DNA from: Vibrio ezurae NBRC 102218
Lineage (GTDB): Bacteria > Pseudomonadota > Gammaproteobacteria > Enterobacterales > Vibrionaceae
Reading direction: 5' to 3'
NCBI RefSeq assembly: GCF_000467185.1
Contig: NZ_BATM01000007.1
Location: forward strand, 62,001-126,000
Length of the DNA stretch: 64,000 bases
The position numbers and the translations under genes are program-made. This document shows, piece after piece, positions 26,859-36,394 of the stretch; within the stretch, counting starts at the first letter, position 1; every line of letters begins with the position of its first letter. The notes below the pieces were generated by a model. It was not told where the DNA came from and searched no databases. It saw only the letters and a program-made list of their open reading frames with translations.

Positions 26859-26869
26859 TTATTAATGAC

Positions 26870-26902
26870 AGGTGTAGTGGTATCATCACTACACCTAATT
26901 TT
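26870..26902 (+). terminator. Terminator of the ccm operon
   Basis: AGGTGTAGTG (26870-26879) and CACTACACCT (26887-26896) form a perfect 10-bp stem with a 7-base loop, followed by AATTTT. Confidence 0.8.
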
Positions 26903-26930
26903 ATCATTCGAAAGGGAACGGATATCCTAC

Positions 26931-27677
26931 ATGCGAAAAATCTGGATATTAATTGTACTATTAATGGCTGGCTGTGCTTCTCACCCTCAACAAGAGAGTG
27001 CCGAGGCTGACAGTAACGTTAATGACCCTTTCGAAGGTTTTAACCGTATTATGTGGGATTTTAACTACGAAATCCTCGATCCATATTTAGTGCGCCCTGT
27101 ATCGCTAACCTACACAGGTTACACTCCGCGTTTTATTCGAACGGGCATCAGCAACTTCTTAGCTAACCTTGATGAACCGGCAAGTATGGTCAATAACTTG
27201 CTGATGGGAAATGGCACGCTTGCATTAACTCATTTAAATCGTTTTTGGATAAACACCACCTTTGGTGTTGCTGGCCTTTATGATGCGGCCTCTCAAGGGG
27301 GAATAGCCCGCCAAGATGAGCGCGCTTTTGGCGACGTATTGGGTCACTGGGGCGTAGGCAACGGTTGGTACTTTGTTTTCCCAGGTTACGGCCCTTGGTC
27401 GCTGCGAGAGGCTGGTGATTTTGCAGATGGAGCGTATCCGCCACTGTCTTTCTTAAACTTCTGGGCTGGCTTAGGGAAATGGGTCTTTGAAGGTATGGAA
27501 ACCCGCTCAGCGCTCGTGTCTCAAGAAAGTACCTTAGAAAACTCTCCTGATCCGTATGTGCTCACTCGAGATGTCTTCTTACAACGCAGAGCCTATAAAG
27601 CTGAAGTTTCCGACCAAGAGGCTGTCGATGATGATCAAGAAGATTATCTGGATGACTATTTGGATGACGATTTGTAA
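26931..27677 (+). CDS. mlaA: MlaA (VacJ), outer-membrane lipid asymmetry lipoprotein
   Basis: A 248-residue lipoprotein with lipobox LMAGC (Cys15) and the MlaA domain (NDPFEGFNRIMWDFN, about 31-45; GNGWYFVFPGYGP). It extracts misplaced phospholipid from the outer leaflet and passes it to MlaC. The start at 26931 gives an intact lipoprotein signal; the in-frame ATG at 26865 lies in the ccm terminator region. The C-terminus is strongly acidic (repeated DD/DY). Confidence 0.93.
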   Translation: MRKIWILIVLLMAGCASHPQQESAEADSNVNDPFEGFNRIMWDFNYEILDPYLVRPVSLTYTGYTPRFIRTGISNFLANLDEPASMVNNLLMGNGTLALTHLNRFWINTTFGVAGLYDAASQGGIARQDERAFGDVLGHWGVGNGWYFVFPGYGPWSLREAGDFADGAYPPLSFLNFWAGLGKWVFEGMETRSALVSQESTLENSPDPYVLTRDVFLQRRAYKAEVSDQEAVDDDQEDYLDDYLDDDL

Positions 27678-27744
27678 ATCACCGCTGTAAAATTTGCAGA
27701 CAAATGCCCATAGACGTGTAATCCTTCTGTGATGTTAGCGACTA

Positions 27745-27770
27745 GGGAAGTGTGCTTCCTTGTACTTCCC
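27745..27770 (+). terminator. Possible terminator after mlaA
   Basis: GGGAAGT (27745-27751) and ACTTCCC (27764-27770) form a 7-bp stem, but without a real T run. Confidence 0.35.
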
Positions 27771-27802
27771 TCGTTGCTTGTTTAACAGACTCTAGGTTTT
27801 TT

Positions 27803-28489
27803 ATGCATCTTGAAAAATTCTCCGATATCTATCATCGAGCTTCTGTACGCAAAGGTGGGGACACTCAGCTTGAACTTCGATTGACTCATCCTTTATCTTC
27901 CGAACAAATAAAACATATTCCTGATGATCGCTGGCTTTCAGAATTTAGCATGAAGGTGTTTCAGTGCGGTATTTCATGGAAGGTAGTCAGAGACAAATGG
28001 CCGAACTTTGAAGAGTTATTTTTTGAATTTAAGCCCGAATTGTTGTTGATGCTTTCCGATGAGCATTGGGAAATCAAAGCCAAAGAGCCGAAAATCATTC
28101 GCCACTTAGCCAAAGTGATGACGATTAAAAGCAACGCCGAAATGCTAATGAACGCTCGACTAGAACACGGCTCTTTTTCACAAATGGTCGCAAGTTGGCC
28201 GGCAGAGCGTATTACCGAATTGTGGGATTACCTGAAGAAAAATGGCAGTCGCTTAGGGGGCAATACCGGTGCTTATGCGTTAAGACAAATGGGCGTAGAT
28301 ACTTTTATTTTATCGTCAGATGTCGAAGGTTATCTGCGTAGTTACGACATTATTGATGGTGGTCGTGACACCAAGAAATCGCGTCTAGCGGCGAATAAAG
28401 CCTTTTGTCATTGGCAGAAAGAGTCAGGCAGAAGTATGGGTGAGATCAGTCAGATCATTGCGTTTAGCTGTGGGGATAACCGAGTGTAG
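27803..28489 (+). CDS. DNA-3-methyladenine glycosylase I family protein
   Basis: A 228-residue base-excision repair protein of the adenine glycosylase (Tag) family (FSMKVFQCGISWKVVRDKWPNF and RLGGNTGAYALRQMGVDTF are the recognisable cores). It lacks the N-terminal Cys/His zinc ligands of E. coli Tag, so it belongs to a divergent clade. I chose ATG 27803; the upstream in-frame ATG at 27752 lies in the mlaA terminator region. Confidence 0.85.
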   Translation: MHLEKFSDIYHRASVRKGGDTQLELRLTHPLSSEQIKHIPDDRWLSEFSMKVFQCGISWKVVRDKWPNFEELFFEFKPELLLMLSDEHWEIKAKEPKIIRHLAKVMTIKSNAEMLMNARLEHGSFSQMVASWPAERITELWDYLKKNGSRLGGNTGAYALRQMGVDTFILSSDVEGYLRSYDIIDGGRDTKKSRLAANKAFCHWQKESGRSMGEISQIIAFSCGDNRV

Positions 28490-28518
28490 TGGCTTGGTGA
28501 TATTGACTTGCTAGAGAC

Positions 28519-28554
28519 AAAAAAGGTGTTAAGAGAAATCTTAACACCTTTTTT
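28519..28554. terminator. Bidirectional terminator between the glycosylase and fadL
   Basis: Sixteen-base perfect arms (28519-28534 and 28539-28554) around GAAA, with A and T runs on the two sides. It serves both converging genes. Confidence 0.92.
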
Positions 28555-28584
28555 AATTCTAGCTAAATCGCTGATAAGTTGCGA

Positions 28585-29841
28585 TTAGAAGCTTTGGCTG
28601 TACTGTAGACCCACTAGGATTGCATCAGCACGAGTGGTTGCAGAAAGTACCGTTGCTTGGCCTGTAGAGTCAAGTTCGTTAACTTGTTGATCTGCACCAA
28701 TTAGGTAAGTAATACCGAAGTCCAGTGTAGAGTCTGGAGTGAAGTGGTAGCTTGCACCCGCAGATAACCAGTTACGGTCTGAATCTGGTACTGCGATAGA
28801 CGTTAACTCGTCTTGAGCACTGGTATCGTGCATGTAACCCGTACGCAGTTCAACTTTCTCTGTAACATACCAAGTACCACCGATAGCGAAGTGCCATCCG
28901 TCTTGCCATTGGTATTGCTTGTTGTATTCGCCTTGCTGTATACCTGCGTTTAGGTTATGGAAGTCGATTTCATCGAATGCACTCCAACCAATCCATTGTA
29001 CAGAGTAGTGTACAGCGAAGTCAGTGTCTTTGATGCGGTTGTAACCTGAGAATTCAACCATATCTGGTAGAGGAAGATCAATTTTTTGATTCTTATCGTC
29101 TTCTACTGAGATATCAGGGGAGTAACGGTAAGATAGACCCCAGCGGTTGTTTTTATCGAGCTCGTAAACAGTACCAACATTAAAGCCTACTGCCCAGCCG
29201 TCAGCATCTTCAACGTCGACAAATTGTTGACCAGCATATTGAGGTGGTAATAGTCCGGCTGCAATAAGCTCGTTCGTACCACGGCGGAATGTACCTTGAC
29301 CATAAATCACATCAAGACCCGCACCGAAGCTCCACTGCTCGTTTAAGCGGTATGAACCAGATAGACCAAAGTTCATGCTCTTAATATCAGTTTCGCCGCC
29401 GTATGCTGAGTTAGTATAAGTTTGGCTACCTGAGAAATCAGTGCTCGTACCAAAGTTAGAATAAGCGTTTACACCTACCGCAAACTTATCGTTGATCGGC
29501 ACGATAAGATGGATGTTAGGTGCAACTGAAGTTCCGCCCACATCATTGTAATCATCGTTACCAGCTTGAGCACCAGTATACTGTGCGTCAGTAACCGCAA
29601 TATCAGTAATGATTGTCTCGAAACCAAGCGATAAAGAGGTTTTATCAAAAAGGGCCATTGTTGCTGGGTTACGAGCCATAGAAGACGCGTTATCTGCGAT
29701 TACAGCGTCACCGGCAAATGCACGGCCAATACCTGTGGCTGATTGTGCGTTAAGTTGGAAGCCTGCAGCATGTGCTTGTGAAGTCGCTGCTACAACAGCA
29801 ACTGCAAGTAGAGAGCGTGTAAGGGTACGCGTCTTATTCAT
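28585..29841 (-). CDS. fadL: FadL long-chain fatty acid outer-membrane transporter
   Basis: A 418-residue beta-barrel with a signal peptide (cleavage near residue 25, after AHA). The mature N-terminus AGFQLNAQSATGIGRAF and the NPATM motif are typical of FadL. The C-terminus ends in Phe, as in outer-membrane porins. It imports exogenous fatty acids for beta-oxidation or membrane lipid synthesis. AAGGAA lies 8 bases before the start, and a FadR-like operator lies about 95 bases upstream, consistent with control with fadIJ. Confidence 0.93.
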   Translation of the reverse strand: MNKTRTLTRSLLAVAVVAATSQAHAAGFQLNAQSATGIGRAFAGDAVIADNASSMARNPATMALFDKTSLSLGFETIITDIAVTDAQYTGAQAGNDDYNDVGGTSVAPNIHLIVPINDKFAVGVNAYSNFGTSTDFSGSQTYTNSAYGGETDIKSMNFGLSGSYRLNEQWSFGAGLDVIYGQGTFRRGTNELIAAGLLPPQYAGQQFVDVEDADGWAVGFNVGTVYELDKNNRWGLSYRYSPDISVEDDKNQKIDLPLPDMVEFSGYNRIKDTDFAVHYSVQWIGWSAFDEIDFHNLNAGIQQGEYNKQYQWQDGWHFAIGGTWYVTEKVELRTGYMHDTSAQDELTSIAVPDSDRNWLSAGASYHFTPDSTLDFGITYLIGADQQVNELDSTGQATVLSATTRADAILVGLQYSQSF

Positions 29842-29933
29842 GGATAATTTCCTTATGTTTTACGCCAAAATCCTAGCGTATCAACCGGTCTTAAATTTCT
29901 AAGTCGGGTGATACTATGGCTAAATATAGTTTT

Positions 29934-29950
29934 AACAACTCAGACCACTA
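29934..29950 (-). promoter_or_regulatory. FadR-like operator upstream of fadL
   Basis: Read on the minus strand, the site is TAGTGGTCTGAGTTGTT. It matches the core TGGTCYGA and the TGTT end of the FadR consensus AnCTGGTCYGAYnTGTT, differing mainly in the first bases and one position of the right half. It lies about 95-110 bases before the fadL start. Match by eye. Confidence 0.5.
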
Positions 29951-30071
29951 GTAAAAATAGTTCGTTTGTTCATTTTTGCGACAAAATAGGCGCAAATTTA
30001 GAGATTTATTGTGATTCTTAGAGTGATTGCTCTAAATCAATGATTGATTAGATAAATTGCGGAAAATTGAT

Positions 30072-30102
30072 AACCCCTTAACATATATGAACGTAAGGGG
30101 TT
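30072..30102 (-). terminator. Terminator after the anti-sigma gene
   Basis: AACCCCTTA (30072-30080) and TAAGGGGTT (30094-30102) form a 9-bp stem downstream of the minus-strand sigma/anti-sigma pair. The T tract is weak. Confidence 0.6.
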
Positions 30103-30122
30103 GAAATTATTGGTCAAATTAT

Positions 30123-30845
30123 TTAGGAAAGTGGTTTTATGATTTCTGATAACTGTTTTGCAATATTGGTAACATTTTCTCCTTGCTCACCCACAAGTAT
30201 CATGGAGGCAGAGCCAATGGGCATTACGGTTCCGGACAACTTATTTTCGTTAAAGTTCACTAGGTGATCGGAGCTCACATTGGTAATAAACAGCGTAATT
30301 CGCCCCTTTTCGCCCTGAAAAACCATATGTAAGGCATTACTTCCACCAAATCCGCAGTGATTTAGGTAATACACATGGTAGGGGAAGCTTTCACTAAACT
30401 GATAGGCAAAAGGCGTGAGTTTGGCATTAATTTGGCTCGACTTTACCTGCTCATCCAGATGATCGGTAAAAGAGCGCTCATCGATTACGTGTTTAATTGC
30501 GGTATCGGCTAAACTGGCATGAGCGTTTGAGACAAGAGCTGGTGACCAATTCAATTGACCCACTAAAATACCTACCGCAAATGCAACCGATGCAGCAACC
30601 GCTAAACTGCGCTTGGCAAAAGTAGGGCGTATAACGTTGCCTTCACTGCTTTGATTGAACAAAATCTTATCGGCTAAGTTATCAGGCACGTCAACACGCA
30701 TTGCCTGTTCAATTCTGGCATCTAAGTTCAGTACATCGTCAGTAAACTTGGCATTTTGTTCACTGCTGGCAATCGCATTAAGTAGTTCTTCGTCTCTGGC
30801 TTTTGGATCCGACATAATGCGGCGGCGAAATTCTAAATCATCCAT
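30123..30845 (-). CDS. DUF3379 anti-sigma-type membrane protein
   Basis: A 240-residue protein with an N-terminal cytosolic part (1-80), one membrane helix (about 82-100) and a periplasmic domain. This organisation and the DUF3379 type fit an anti-sigma factor for the ECF sigma factor directly upstream, whose end it overlaps by 8 bases. GGGGAGG lies about 4 bases before the start. The signal it senses is unknown. Confidence 0.8.
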   Translation of the reverse strand: MDDLEFRRRIMSDPKARDEELLNAIASSEQNAKFTDDVLNLDARIEQAMRVDVPDNLADKILFNQSSEGNVIRPTFAKRSLAVAASVAFAVGILVGQLNWSPALVSNAHASLADTAIKHVIDERSFTDHLDEQVKSSQINAKLTPFAYQFSESFPYHVYYLNHCGFGGSNALHMVFQGEKGRITLFITNVSSDHLVNFNENKLSGTVMPIGSASMILVGEQGENVTNIAKQLSEIIKPLS

Positions 30846-31419
30846 TTTGCCTCCCCTGATTTGAAGTGGTTGAGTCCAGTAATTCTTTAAGTTGATTTCT
30901 TGCTCTAAATAGGCGCGTCATGACGGTATTTTTATTGAGGTCTAAGATATCCCCAATTTCTTCACCACTGAACCCTCCCACGACCTGTAAAAATAACGGT
31001 TCACGATATTCCAGATCTAGGCGCATAATTTGAGCTTGTAACCACTCACTTTGGTGAAACCCATCATCACTAATATGGGCTTCATTTCCTGGATCATCGA
31101 TATCGACAAGATCCAGCTGTTTTCTTTCAAAGCGACGTGCATTTTCGCGTCTTAATATTGTAATAAGCCACGATTTGGCCGCTTTCTCATCTAAAAGTGA
31201 GTCGAGAGCTTTCCATGCTCGTAAACAGGTTTCTTGTACCAGATCTTCGGCAATCGAACGATCTTTACACAACCAGTAAGCGTAGCGAAACAGATCTCGG
31301 TGATAAGCGCGTACCAGCGCTTCATATCTTCTTTGTTTATCCATATTAGAGTCGACCCGAGATAACGATGTTTTCTTTCGAGATTTCGCATTTCTGTCGA
31401 AAATCTTCATTAGTGCCAC
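30838..31419 (-). CDS. ECF-type RNA polymerase sigma factor
   Basis: A 193-residue group IV sigma factor. The sigma-2 region is about 27-95 (YRDLFRYAYWL-type core, RSIAEDLVQETCLRAW) and the sigma-4 region about 130-185 (LDLEYREPLFLQVVGGFSGEEIGDIL, a helix-turn-helix). The start codon is GTG at 31419, supported by AAGGAG five bases upstream. It is cotranscribed with the DUF3379 protein. The pair lies between fadL and fadIJ, as is common in vibrios, but a role in fatty-acid metabolism is not established. Confidence 0.87.
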   Translation of the reverse strand: MALMKIFDRNAKSRKKTSLSRVDSNMDKQRRYEALVRAYHRDLFRYAYWLCKDRSIAEDLVQETCLRAWKALDSLLDEKAAKSWLITILRRENARRFERKQLDLVDIDDPGNEAHISDDGFHQSEWLQAQIMRLDLEYREPLFLQVVGGFSGEEIGDILDLNKNTVMTRLFRARNQLKELLDSTTSNQGRQNG

Positions 31420-31569
31420 ATAAACTCCTTAGCTATGTGTGTCTAGATGACTATGAACTTTACAAGAATATAACGTTGACGCAAATACTAAATAACAAGG
31501 AGTTGAATACTTCTACGCAACCCTAATGGTGATATTGCGCACATTTAATGGCTAATTCATTCGCAGACT

Positions 31570-31597
31570 TTGATTTTGTTAACAATTTTATTACAAT
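31570..31597 (+). promoter_or_regulatory. Probable sigma-70 promoter of fadIJ
   Basis: TTGATT (31570-31575), 16 bases, then TACAAT (31592-31597). It ends one base before the FadR-like site, which would cover the start of transcription. Confidence 0.55.
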
Positions 31598-31598
31598 G

Positions 31599-31615
31599 AT
31601 GAGGTCTGACCTCTC
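31599..31615 (+). promoter_or_regulatory. FadR-like operator at the fadI promoter
   Basis: ATGAGGTCTGACCTCTC matches about 13 of 17 positions of the FadR consensus, including the GGTCTGACC core, and is itself nearly palindromic. Its place directly downstream of the -10 fits repression of fadIJ that is relieved by long-chain acyl-CoA. By-eye match. Confidence 0.6.
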
Positions 31616-31630
31616 AACTAAGGAAGTGCA

Positions 31631-32938
31631 ATGGGATTACAGCAGTTAACGACTCGGCAGGGAGATAGAGTAGCAGTGGTGGCAGGGCTAAGAACGCCGT
31701 TTGCCAGACAAAGCACTGAGCTTAAAGAGTTGCCGGCATTAGATCTTGGTAAGATGGTCGTCAGTGAGATGCTCGCTCGTACCGATATTGATGCCTCTTT
31801 GATTGAGCAGGTTGTGTTTGGGCAAGTGATTCAGATGCCAGCTGCACCAAATATCGCGCGAGAAATTGTATTGGGTACCGGAATGAACATCAACACCGAT
31901 GCCTACAGTGTTACACGTGCGTGTGCCACTAGTTTTCAAGCAACCGCTAATGTGGTGGAGTCGATAGTGGCAGGCAACATTGAAGTGGGTATTGCCGGAG
32001 GCGCAGATTCATCATCAGTGTTGCCGATTGGCGTGAGCAAATCTTTGGCAGCTAATTTACTGGCTCTGAGTAAAACGCGCACTTTGGCGCAGAAGCTAAA
32101 AGTAGTCAGCCGTCTCAAAATGAAAGATCTTATGCCTGTCCCTCCAGCGGTAGCCGAGTATTCCACTGGCCTATCTATGGGGCAAACCGCCGAGCAGATG
32201 GCAAAATCTCACGCTATTTCTCGGGCAGATCAAGATGCACTGGCGCATCGTTCGCATGCGTTTGCGGCTAATGCATGGAATGAAGGGAAAATTCGCGACG
32301 AAGTCATGACTGCGTATCCAGAACCTTATAAAAAGTGCATTGATACAGACAATAATATCCGCTTTGATTCCACCATCGAAGGCTACGCTAAATTACGACC
32401 TGCTTTTGACCGTCAATTTGGCTCTGTGACAGCAGCAAACTCAACGCCGCTGACCGACGGCGCAGCCGCTATTATGCTAATGACAGAAAGTAAAGCCAAA
32501 GCACTAGGACTTGAGGTGCTGGGATACATTCGCTCTTATGCGTTTTCCGCAACTGGAGTGGAAAAAGATATGCTGATGGGCCCTTCTTACGCTACACCGA
32601 TTGCATTGGATCGTGCTGGGCTGACTTTAAATGATCTGACTTTAATCGATATGCACGAAGCTTTTGCCGCTCAAGCTTTAGCGAACGTAAAAATGTTTGC
32701 CAGCAATAAATTTGCTCAACAAAAACTCGGACGAGATAAAGCGATTGGCGAAATAGATATGGATAAATTCAATGTTTTGGGAGGCTCGATAGCCTACGGG
32801 CACCCGTTTGCGGCAACCGGGGCTCGTATGATTACCCAAACATTGCGAGAGCTGAAACGTAGGGGCGGAGGTCTTGCTCTTAATACCGCTTGTGCTGCGG
32901 GTGGACTTGGCGCGGCAATGATTTTGGAGGTGGAATAA
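31631..32938 (+). CDS. fadI: FadI, 3-ketoacyl-CoA thiolase
   Basis: A 435-residue thiolase, beta subunit of the FadIJ complex. The acyl-accepting Cys98 is in TRACATS; the C-terminal [10 protein letters not shown] and CAAGG motifs supply the His and second Cys. It performs the last step of beta-oxidation. AAGGAAG lies before the start. It overlaps fadJ by 1 base. Confidence 0.95.
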   Translation: MGLQQLTTRQGDRVAVVAGLRTPFARQSTELKELPALDLGKMVVSEMLARTDIDASLIEQVVFGQVIQMPAAPNIAREIVLGTGMNINTDAYSVTRACATSFQATANVVESIVAGNIEVGIAGGADSSSVLPIGVSKSLAANLLALSKTRTLAQKLKVVSRLKMKDLMPVPPAVAEYSTGLSMGQTAEQMAKSHAISRADQDALAHRSHAFAANAWNEGKIRDEVMTAYPEPYKKCIDTDNNIRFDSTIEGYAKLRPAFDRQFGSVTAANSTPLTDGAAAIMLMTESKAKALGLEVLGYIRSYAFSATGVEKDMLMGPSYATPIALDRAGLTLNDLTLIDMHEAFAAQALANVKMFASNKFAQQKLGRDKAIGEIDMDKFNVLGGSIAYGHPFAATGARMITQTLRELKRRGGGLALNTACAAGGLGAAMILEVE

Positions 32939-35049
32939 TGAGCGAGCTTAAAACCTTTAATTTGCGTATAGATGAAGATCAATTGGCTTGGTTATCGATT
33001 GATGTGCAAGGTGAGAAAATGAATACCTTGCAGGCTGCTTTCGCCGATGAAATGAGTGATATCCTAGCGCAGTTAGAACAGAAAAAGTCAGAAATAAAAG
33101 GGCTTATTATTCATTCGTTAAAGCCTGATAATTTTATTGCAGGCGCTGACGTCAGAATGTTAGATGCGTGCAAAACGGCCACTCAAGCCACTCAATTGGC
33201 GACCACGGGCCAAGAGATGTTTGCCAAGCTCGGTGATTTTCCGTTTTCTGTTGTTGCAGCTATTCATGGGCCTTGTTTAGGGGGCGGCTTGGAGCTGGCT
33301 CTTGCCTGTGATTATCGTGTTTGTAGTGAAGATGATATTACTCGTTTAGGTTTACCTGAGGTTCAATTAGGCTTGCTACCCGGATCTGGCGGTACGCAAC
33401 GATTGCCTAGGCTAATCGGGCTGATGCCGTCATTGGATTTAATTCTTACGGGCAAACAAGTCCGCGCGAAGAAAGCCAAAAAACTGGGGCTGGTGGACGC
33501 GAGTGTACCAACCAGTATATTTCTCGATGTTGCTAAGTCCTATGCATTAAAATCCAAAACGAAACGCAAATCTCCTGCGAAAGAGAAGCTGATTTCCAGT
33601 ATCGGCTTGAGTCGCAAAGTCATCTTTGATCAAGCGGCAAAGAAAACTCAGCAGAAAACTCGTGGTAACTATCCCGCTACGGAAAAAATTCTTGAAGTGA
33701 TGCAATTTGGTTTAGAAAAGGGCTTGAAAAAAGGGCTAGAAAAGGAAGCCTTAGAGTTTGGTCATTTGGTGATGACCGCTGAATCAAAGGCGTTACGGTC
33801 TTTGTTTTTTGCCACAACAGAAATGAAAAAAGAACACTTTGGCAATGCCACACCAGCAACAGTCAATCAGGTTGGTGTATTGGGTGGCGGCTTAATGGGA
33901 GCAGGCATTGCACATGTATCACTTGCGAAAGCGAAATGTGTGGTTAACTTAAAAGACGTGGCGCAAGACGGGGTATTAAATGCGCTTAGTTACAATTACA
34001 AATTATTAGAAAAACAGCGTAAGCGTCGCATTTTATCTAAAGCGCAAGTGCAATCAAAAATGTCACAGCTTCGCGGTGGCACTGACTACCTAGGTTTTAA
34101 TAAAGCAGATGTTGTGATTGAGGCGGTGTTTGAAGACCTTTCGTTGAAACAAAGTATGGTGCAAGACATTGAGCAGAAGTGTCCAGAAAGCACCATTTTT
34201 GCGTCCAATACATCCTCACTCCCTATCTATCAGATAGCGGAAGGTGCAAAAAGACCTGAAAATATTGTCGGTTTACACTATTTTAGCCCAGCTGAAAAAA
34301 TGCCATTAGTGGAGGTGATTCCTCACGCAACCACTTCGGCGGAAACCGTGGCAACCGTCGTGGCTCTTGCTCGAAAACAAGGTAAAACGCCAATCGTGGT
34401 GAAGGACAGCGCCGGTTTCTATGTAAATCGAATTTTAGCCCCTTACATGAATGAAGCGGCGCAAGTATTAATGGCGGAACAAGAGATTGAGCATATTGAT
34501 AATGCGTTGCTGAACTTTGGCTTCCCTGTAGGGCCGATTACTTTGCTCGATGAGGTGGGCGTGGATATTGGCGCTAAGATAATGCCTATTTTAGTGAGCG
34601 AATTAGGCAAGCGCTTCCAAGGACCGGACCTATTTGATGTGCTGCTTAATGATGGACGCATTGGACGTAAAGTCGGTAAAGGCTTTTACCAATATAAAGG
34701 CAAGGATAAGAAAGTCGACAAATCGGTATATAAGCTGCTTAAACTGACTCCGTCACGCAGTATTGCCGAAGAAGACATAGCCCTTCGCTGTGTGATTCCT
34801 TTGCTCAATGAAGCGGTGCGCTGTTTAGATGAAGGCATCATTGCCAGTGCCCGAGATGGAGATATTGGCGCTATTTTTGGTATTGGATTCCCACCGTTTA
34901 GTGGCGGACCATTTAGGTTTATGGATACTTACGGCCTAGATAAGTTAGTCGAGAAAATGCAGCAGTTTGAGCTAACCTACGGTGAGCGATTTGAGCCGTG
35001 CCAAGGGCTGATTGATCGAGTAGAGTCAGGGAAAACATTCTATAGCTAA
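32938..35049 (+). CDS. fadJ: FadJ, multifunctional beta-oxidation alpha subunit
   Basis: A 703-residue protein with an enoyl-CoA hydratase domain (about 1-190; [23 protein letters not shown]) and 3-hydroxyacyl-CoA dehydrogenase domains (about 300-690; [16 protein letters not shown] site, [14 protein letters not shown]). The start at 32938 gives the standard length; an in-frame start at 32890 would lie inside fadI. It forms a complex with FadI. Confidence 0.95.
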   Translation: MSELKTFNLRIDEDQLAWLSIDVQGEKMNTLQAAFADEMSDILAQLEQKKSEIKGLIIHSLKPDNFIAGADVRMLDACKTATQATQLATTGQEMFAKLGDFPFSVVAAIHGPCLGGGLELALACDYRVCSEDDITRLGLPEVQLGLLPGSGGTQRLPRLIGLMPSLDLILTGKQVRAKKAKKLGLVDASVPTSIFLDVAKSYALKSKTKRKSPAKEKLISSIGLSRKVIFDQAAKKTQQKTRGNYPATEKILEVMQFGLEKGLKKGLEKEALEFGHLVMTAESKALRSLFFATTEMKKEHFGNATPATVNQVGVLGGGLMGAGIAHVSLAKAKCVVNLKDVAQDGVLNALSYNYKLLEKQRKRRILSKAQVQSKMSQLRGGTDYLGFNKADVVIEAVFEDLSLKQSMVQDIEQKCPESTIFASNTSSLPIYQIAEGAKRPENIVGLHYFSPAEKMPLVEVIPHATTSAETVATVVALARKQGKTPIVVKDSAGFYVNRILAPYMNEAAQVLMAEQEIEHIDNALLNFGFPVGPITLLDEVGVDIGAKIMPILVSELGKRFQGPDLFDVLLNDGRIGRKVGKGFYQYKGKDKKVDKSVYKLLKLTPSRSIAEEDIALRCVIPLLNEAVRCLDEGIIASARDGDIGAIFGIGFPPFSGGPFRFMDTYGLDKLVEKMQQFELTYGERFEPCQGLIDRVESGKTFYS

Positions 35050-35083
35050 GTATTACGGATAGTACCGCATTTCAAGCAACAGC

Positions 35084-35116
35084 AAGGGAAGCCGATATTA
35101 TATCGTCTTCCCTTTT
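35084..35116. terminator. Bidirectional terminator between fadJ and the thrE-like gene
   Basis: AAGGGAAG (35084-35091) plus CGATA pair with TATCG plus CTTCCCTT (35107-35114), with one mismatch. T-rich flank on the plus strand. Confidence 0.7.
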
Positions 35117-35131
35117 GCTTTTTATCTGGTT

Positions 35132-36310
35132 CTATCTTTCTATTTTGGGTGAATAGATAGAGTAGGCGGTAATTTGACCGGCCATGATAGCGGCAAACAT
35201 AAATAGCGCTGATAAGCCGATGCTTGGGATGGGTAAAATGGGTTGCTCAAATACCGATTGGCTAGCGCTTACTAACACGCGGCTTCCCGGAACCAAGATA
35301 ATGATGCCTTGCAGTATGTAAATAGAACCGGTTAGGTGCATCCTCTTCGCCATCCAAGTGCCGTATAGAGTAATGATCACGGTCGTTAGCCATGTACCAA
35401 CAATCCAACCACTGCCAAATCCTAGATAATATGGACCCCACATGCCCAATATAGCCACTGGAAATCCTAATAGCATGTCCTTTGGTCTAGCATTAAAAAT
35501 GATTCCGATAGCAAGGGAAATCACAGGTAGCCCCGCAATGTGCATCCAAGTTGGCACGTCATTGGTATAAGTTAAATAGTCACTGACACCCCACATCGTT
35601 TCGCCGATGTGCAGACCCATAAAAATACCGATAAAGAGCTTTATGAGGGTGAGCATACTTTGTCCGAGCAAGCTGGTTCCCGAAACCAGGTCATTAAAGG
35701 CTAAACACTCTAATGCGTTGGCAATCGACAACCCAGGAACAAAGAGCACCACTGCCGCAATGCATAAAGCATAGACAGGAATGGGGTAGCCTAAGCTACT
35801 AATACCGGCTACGCAGATTCCGGTTAGCAATGCCGCAATAAACTCGACAGCAATAGTGCGACGTCCTGTGAGCACCTGCTGACATCCCCATACCAACAAG
35901 CCGAGAATAGTGGCAAAGCCAATAGCTTCTAACGTGCTGCCTATTAACAGTAGGTAGGCGGGTGGGATGGATAGGTTGGCGAGCGCCACCGCCCACTTCG
36001 GGTAATGAAACGGCGTTTGTGATATCTCGCTATCCGAACGTTCAAGTCGCCCTATGGTTTGTGCGAGAAGACTTAGGTCAATAGAGGCGGGTTCTAAGCG
36101 CTTCATAATGACTTTATTATTGTCTTCTGGAAACTGATAGTTGATGGATGTCGGTAGTGCTTGTACCATCGAAGGCATACCTTGCTGGCGTGCATAATGC
36201 TGAGTGAATTTTTCGACCTTGTATGGCGGGCAACCACTGCGGTGCAAGGTATTTCCAAACTCAACGATGTCATCGAGTGACGGTTGATTGGACAATTTTG
36301 GGTTGGGCAT
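35132..36310 (-). CDS. ThrE-type threonine/serine exporter
   Basis: A 392-residue protein with an N-terminal ThrE domain (about 10-240) and a C-terminal ThrE_2-like membrane half (about 260-385), together about ten helices. The conserved N-terminal FGNTLHRSGCPPYKVE segment is typical. Likely exports Thr/Ser or related small solutes; the substrate is unproven. Confidence 0.8.
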   Translation of the reverse strand: MPNPKLSNQPSLDDIVEFGNTLHRSGCPPYKVEKFTQHYARQQGMPSMVQALPTSINYQFPEDNNKVIMKRLEPASIDLSLLAQTIGRLERSDSEISQTPFHYPKWAVALANLSIPPAYLLLIGSTLEAIGFATILGLLVWGCQQVLTGRRTIAVEFIAALLTGICVAGISSLGYPIPVYALCIAAVVLFVPGLSIANALECLAFNDLVSGTSLLGQSMLTLIKLFIGIFMGLHIGETMWGVSDYLTYTNDVPTWMHIAGLPVISLAIGIIFNARPKDMLLGFPVAILGMWGPYYLGFGSGWIVGTWLTTVIITLYGTWMAKRMHLTGSIYILQGIIILVPGSRVLVSASQSVFEQPILPIPSIGLSALFMFAAIMAGQITAYSIYSPKIER

Positions 36311-36394
36311 AGCGAGATACTAAAGGTATAAGGGCAAAGTAGCGCGAATGTATCAGATAACCATCAATCGCGCCAAATTCTTGCCCCAGCTTTG

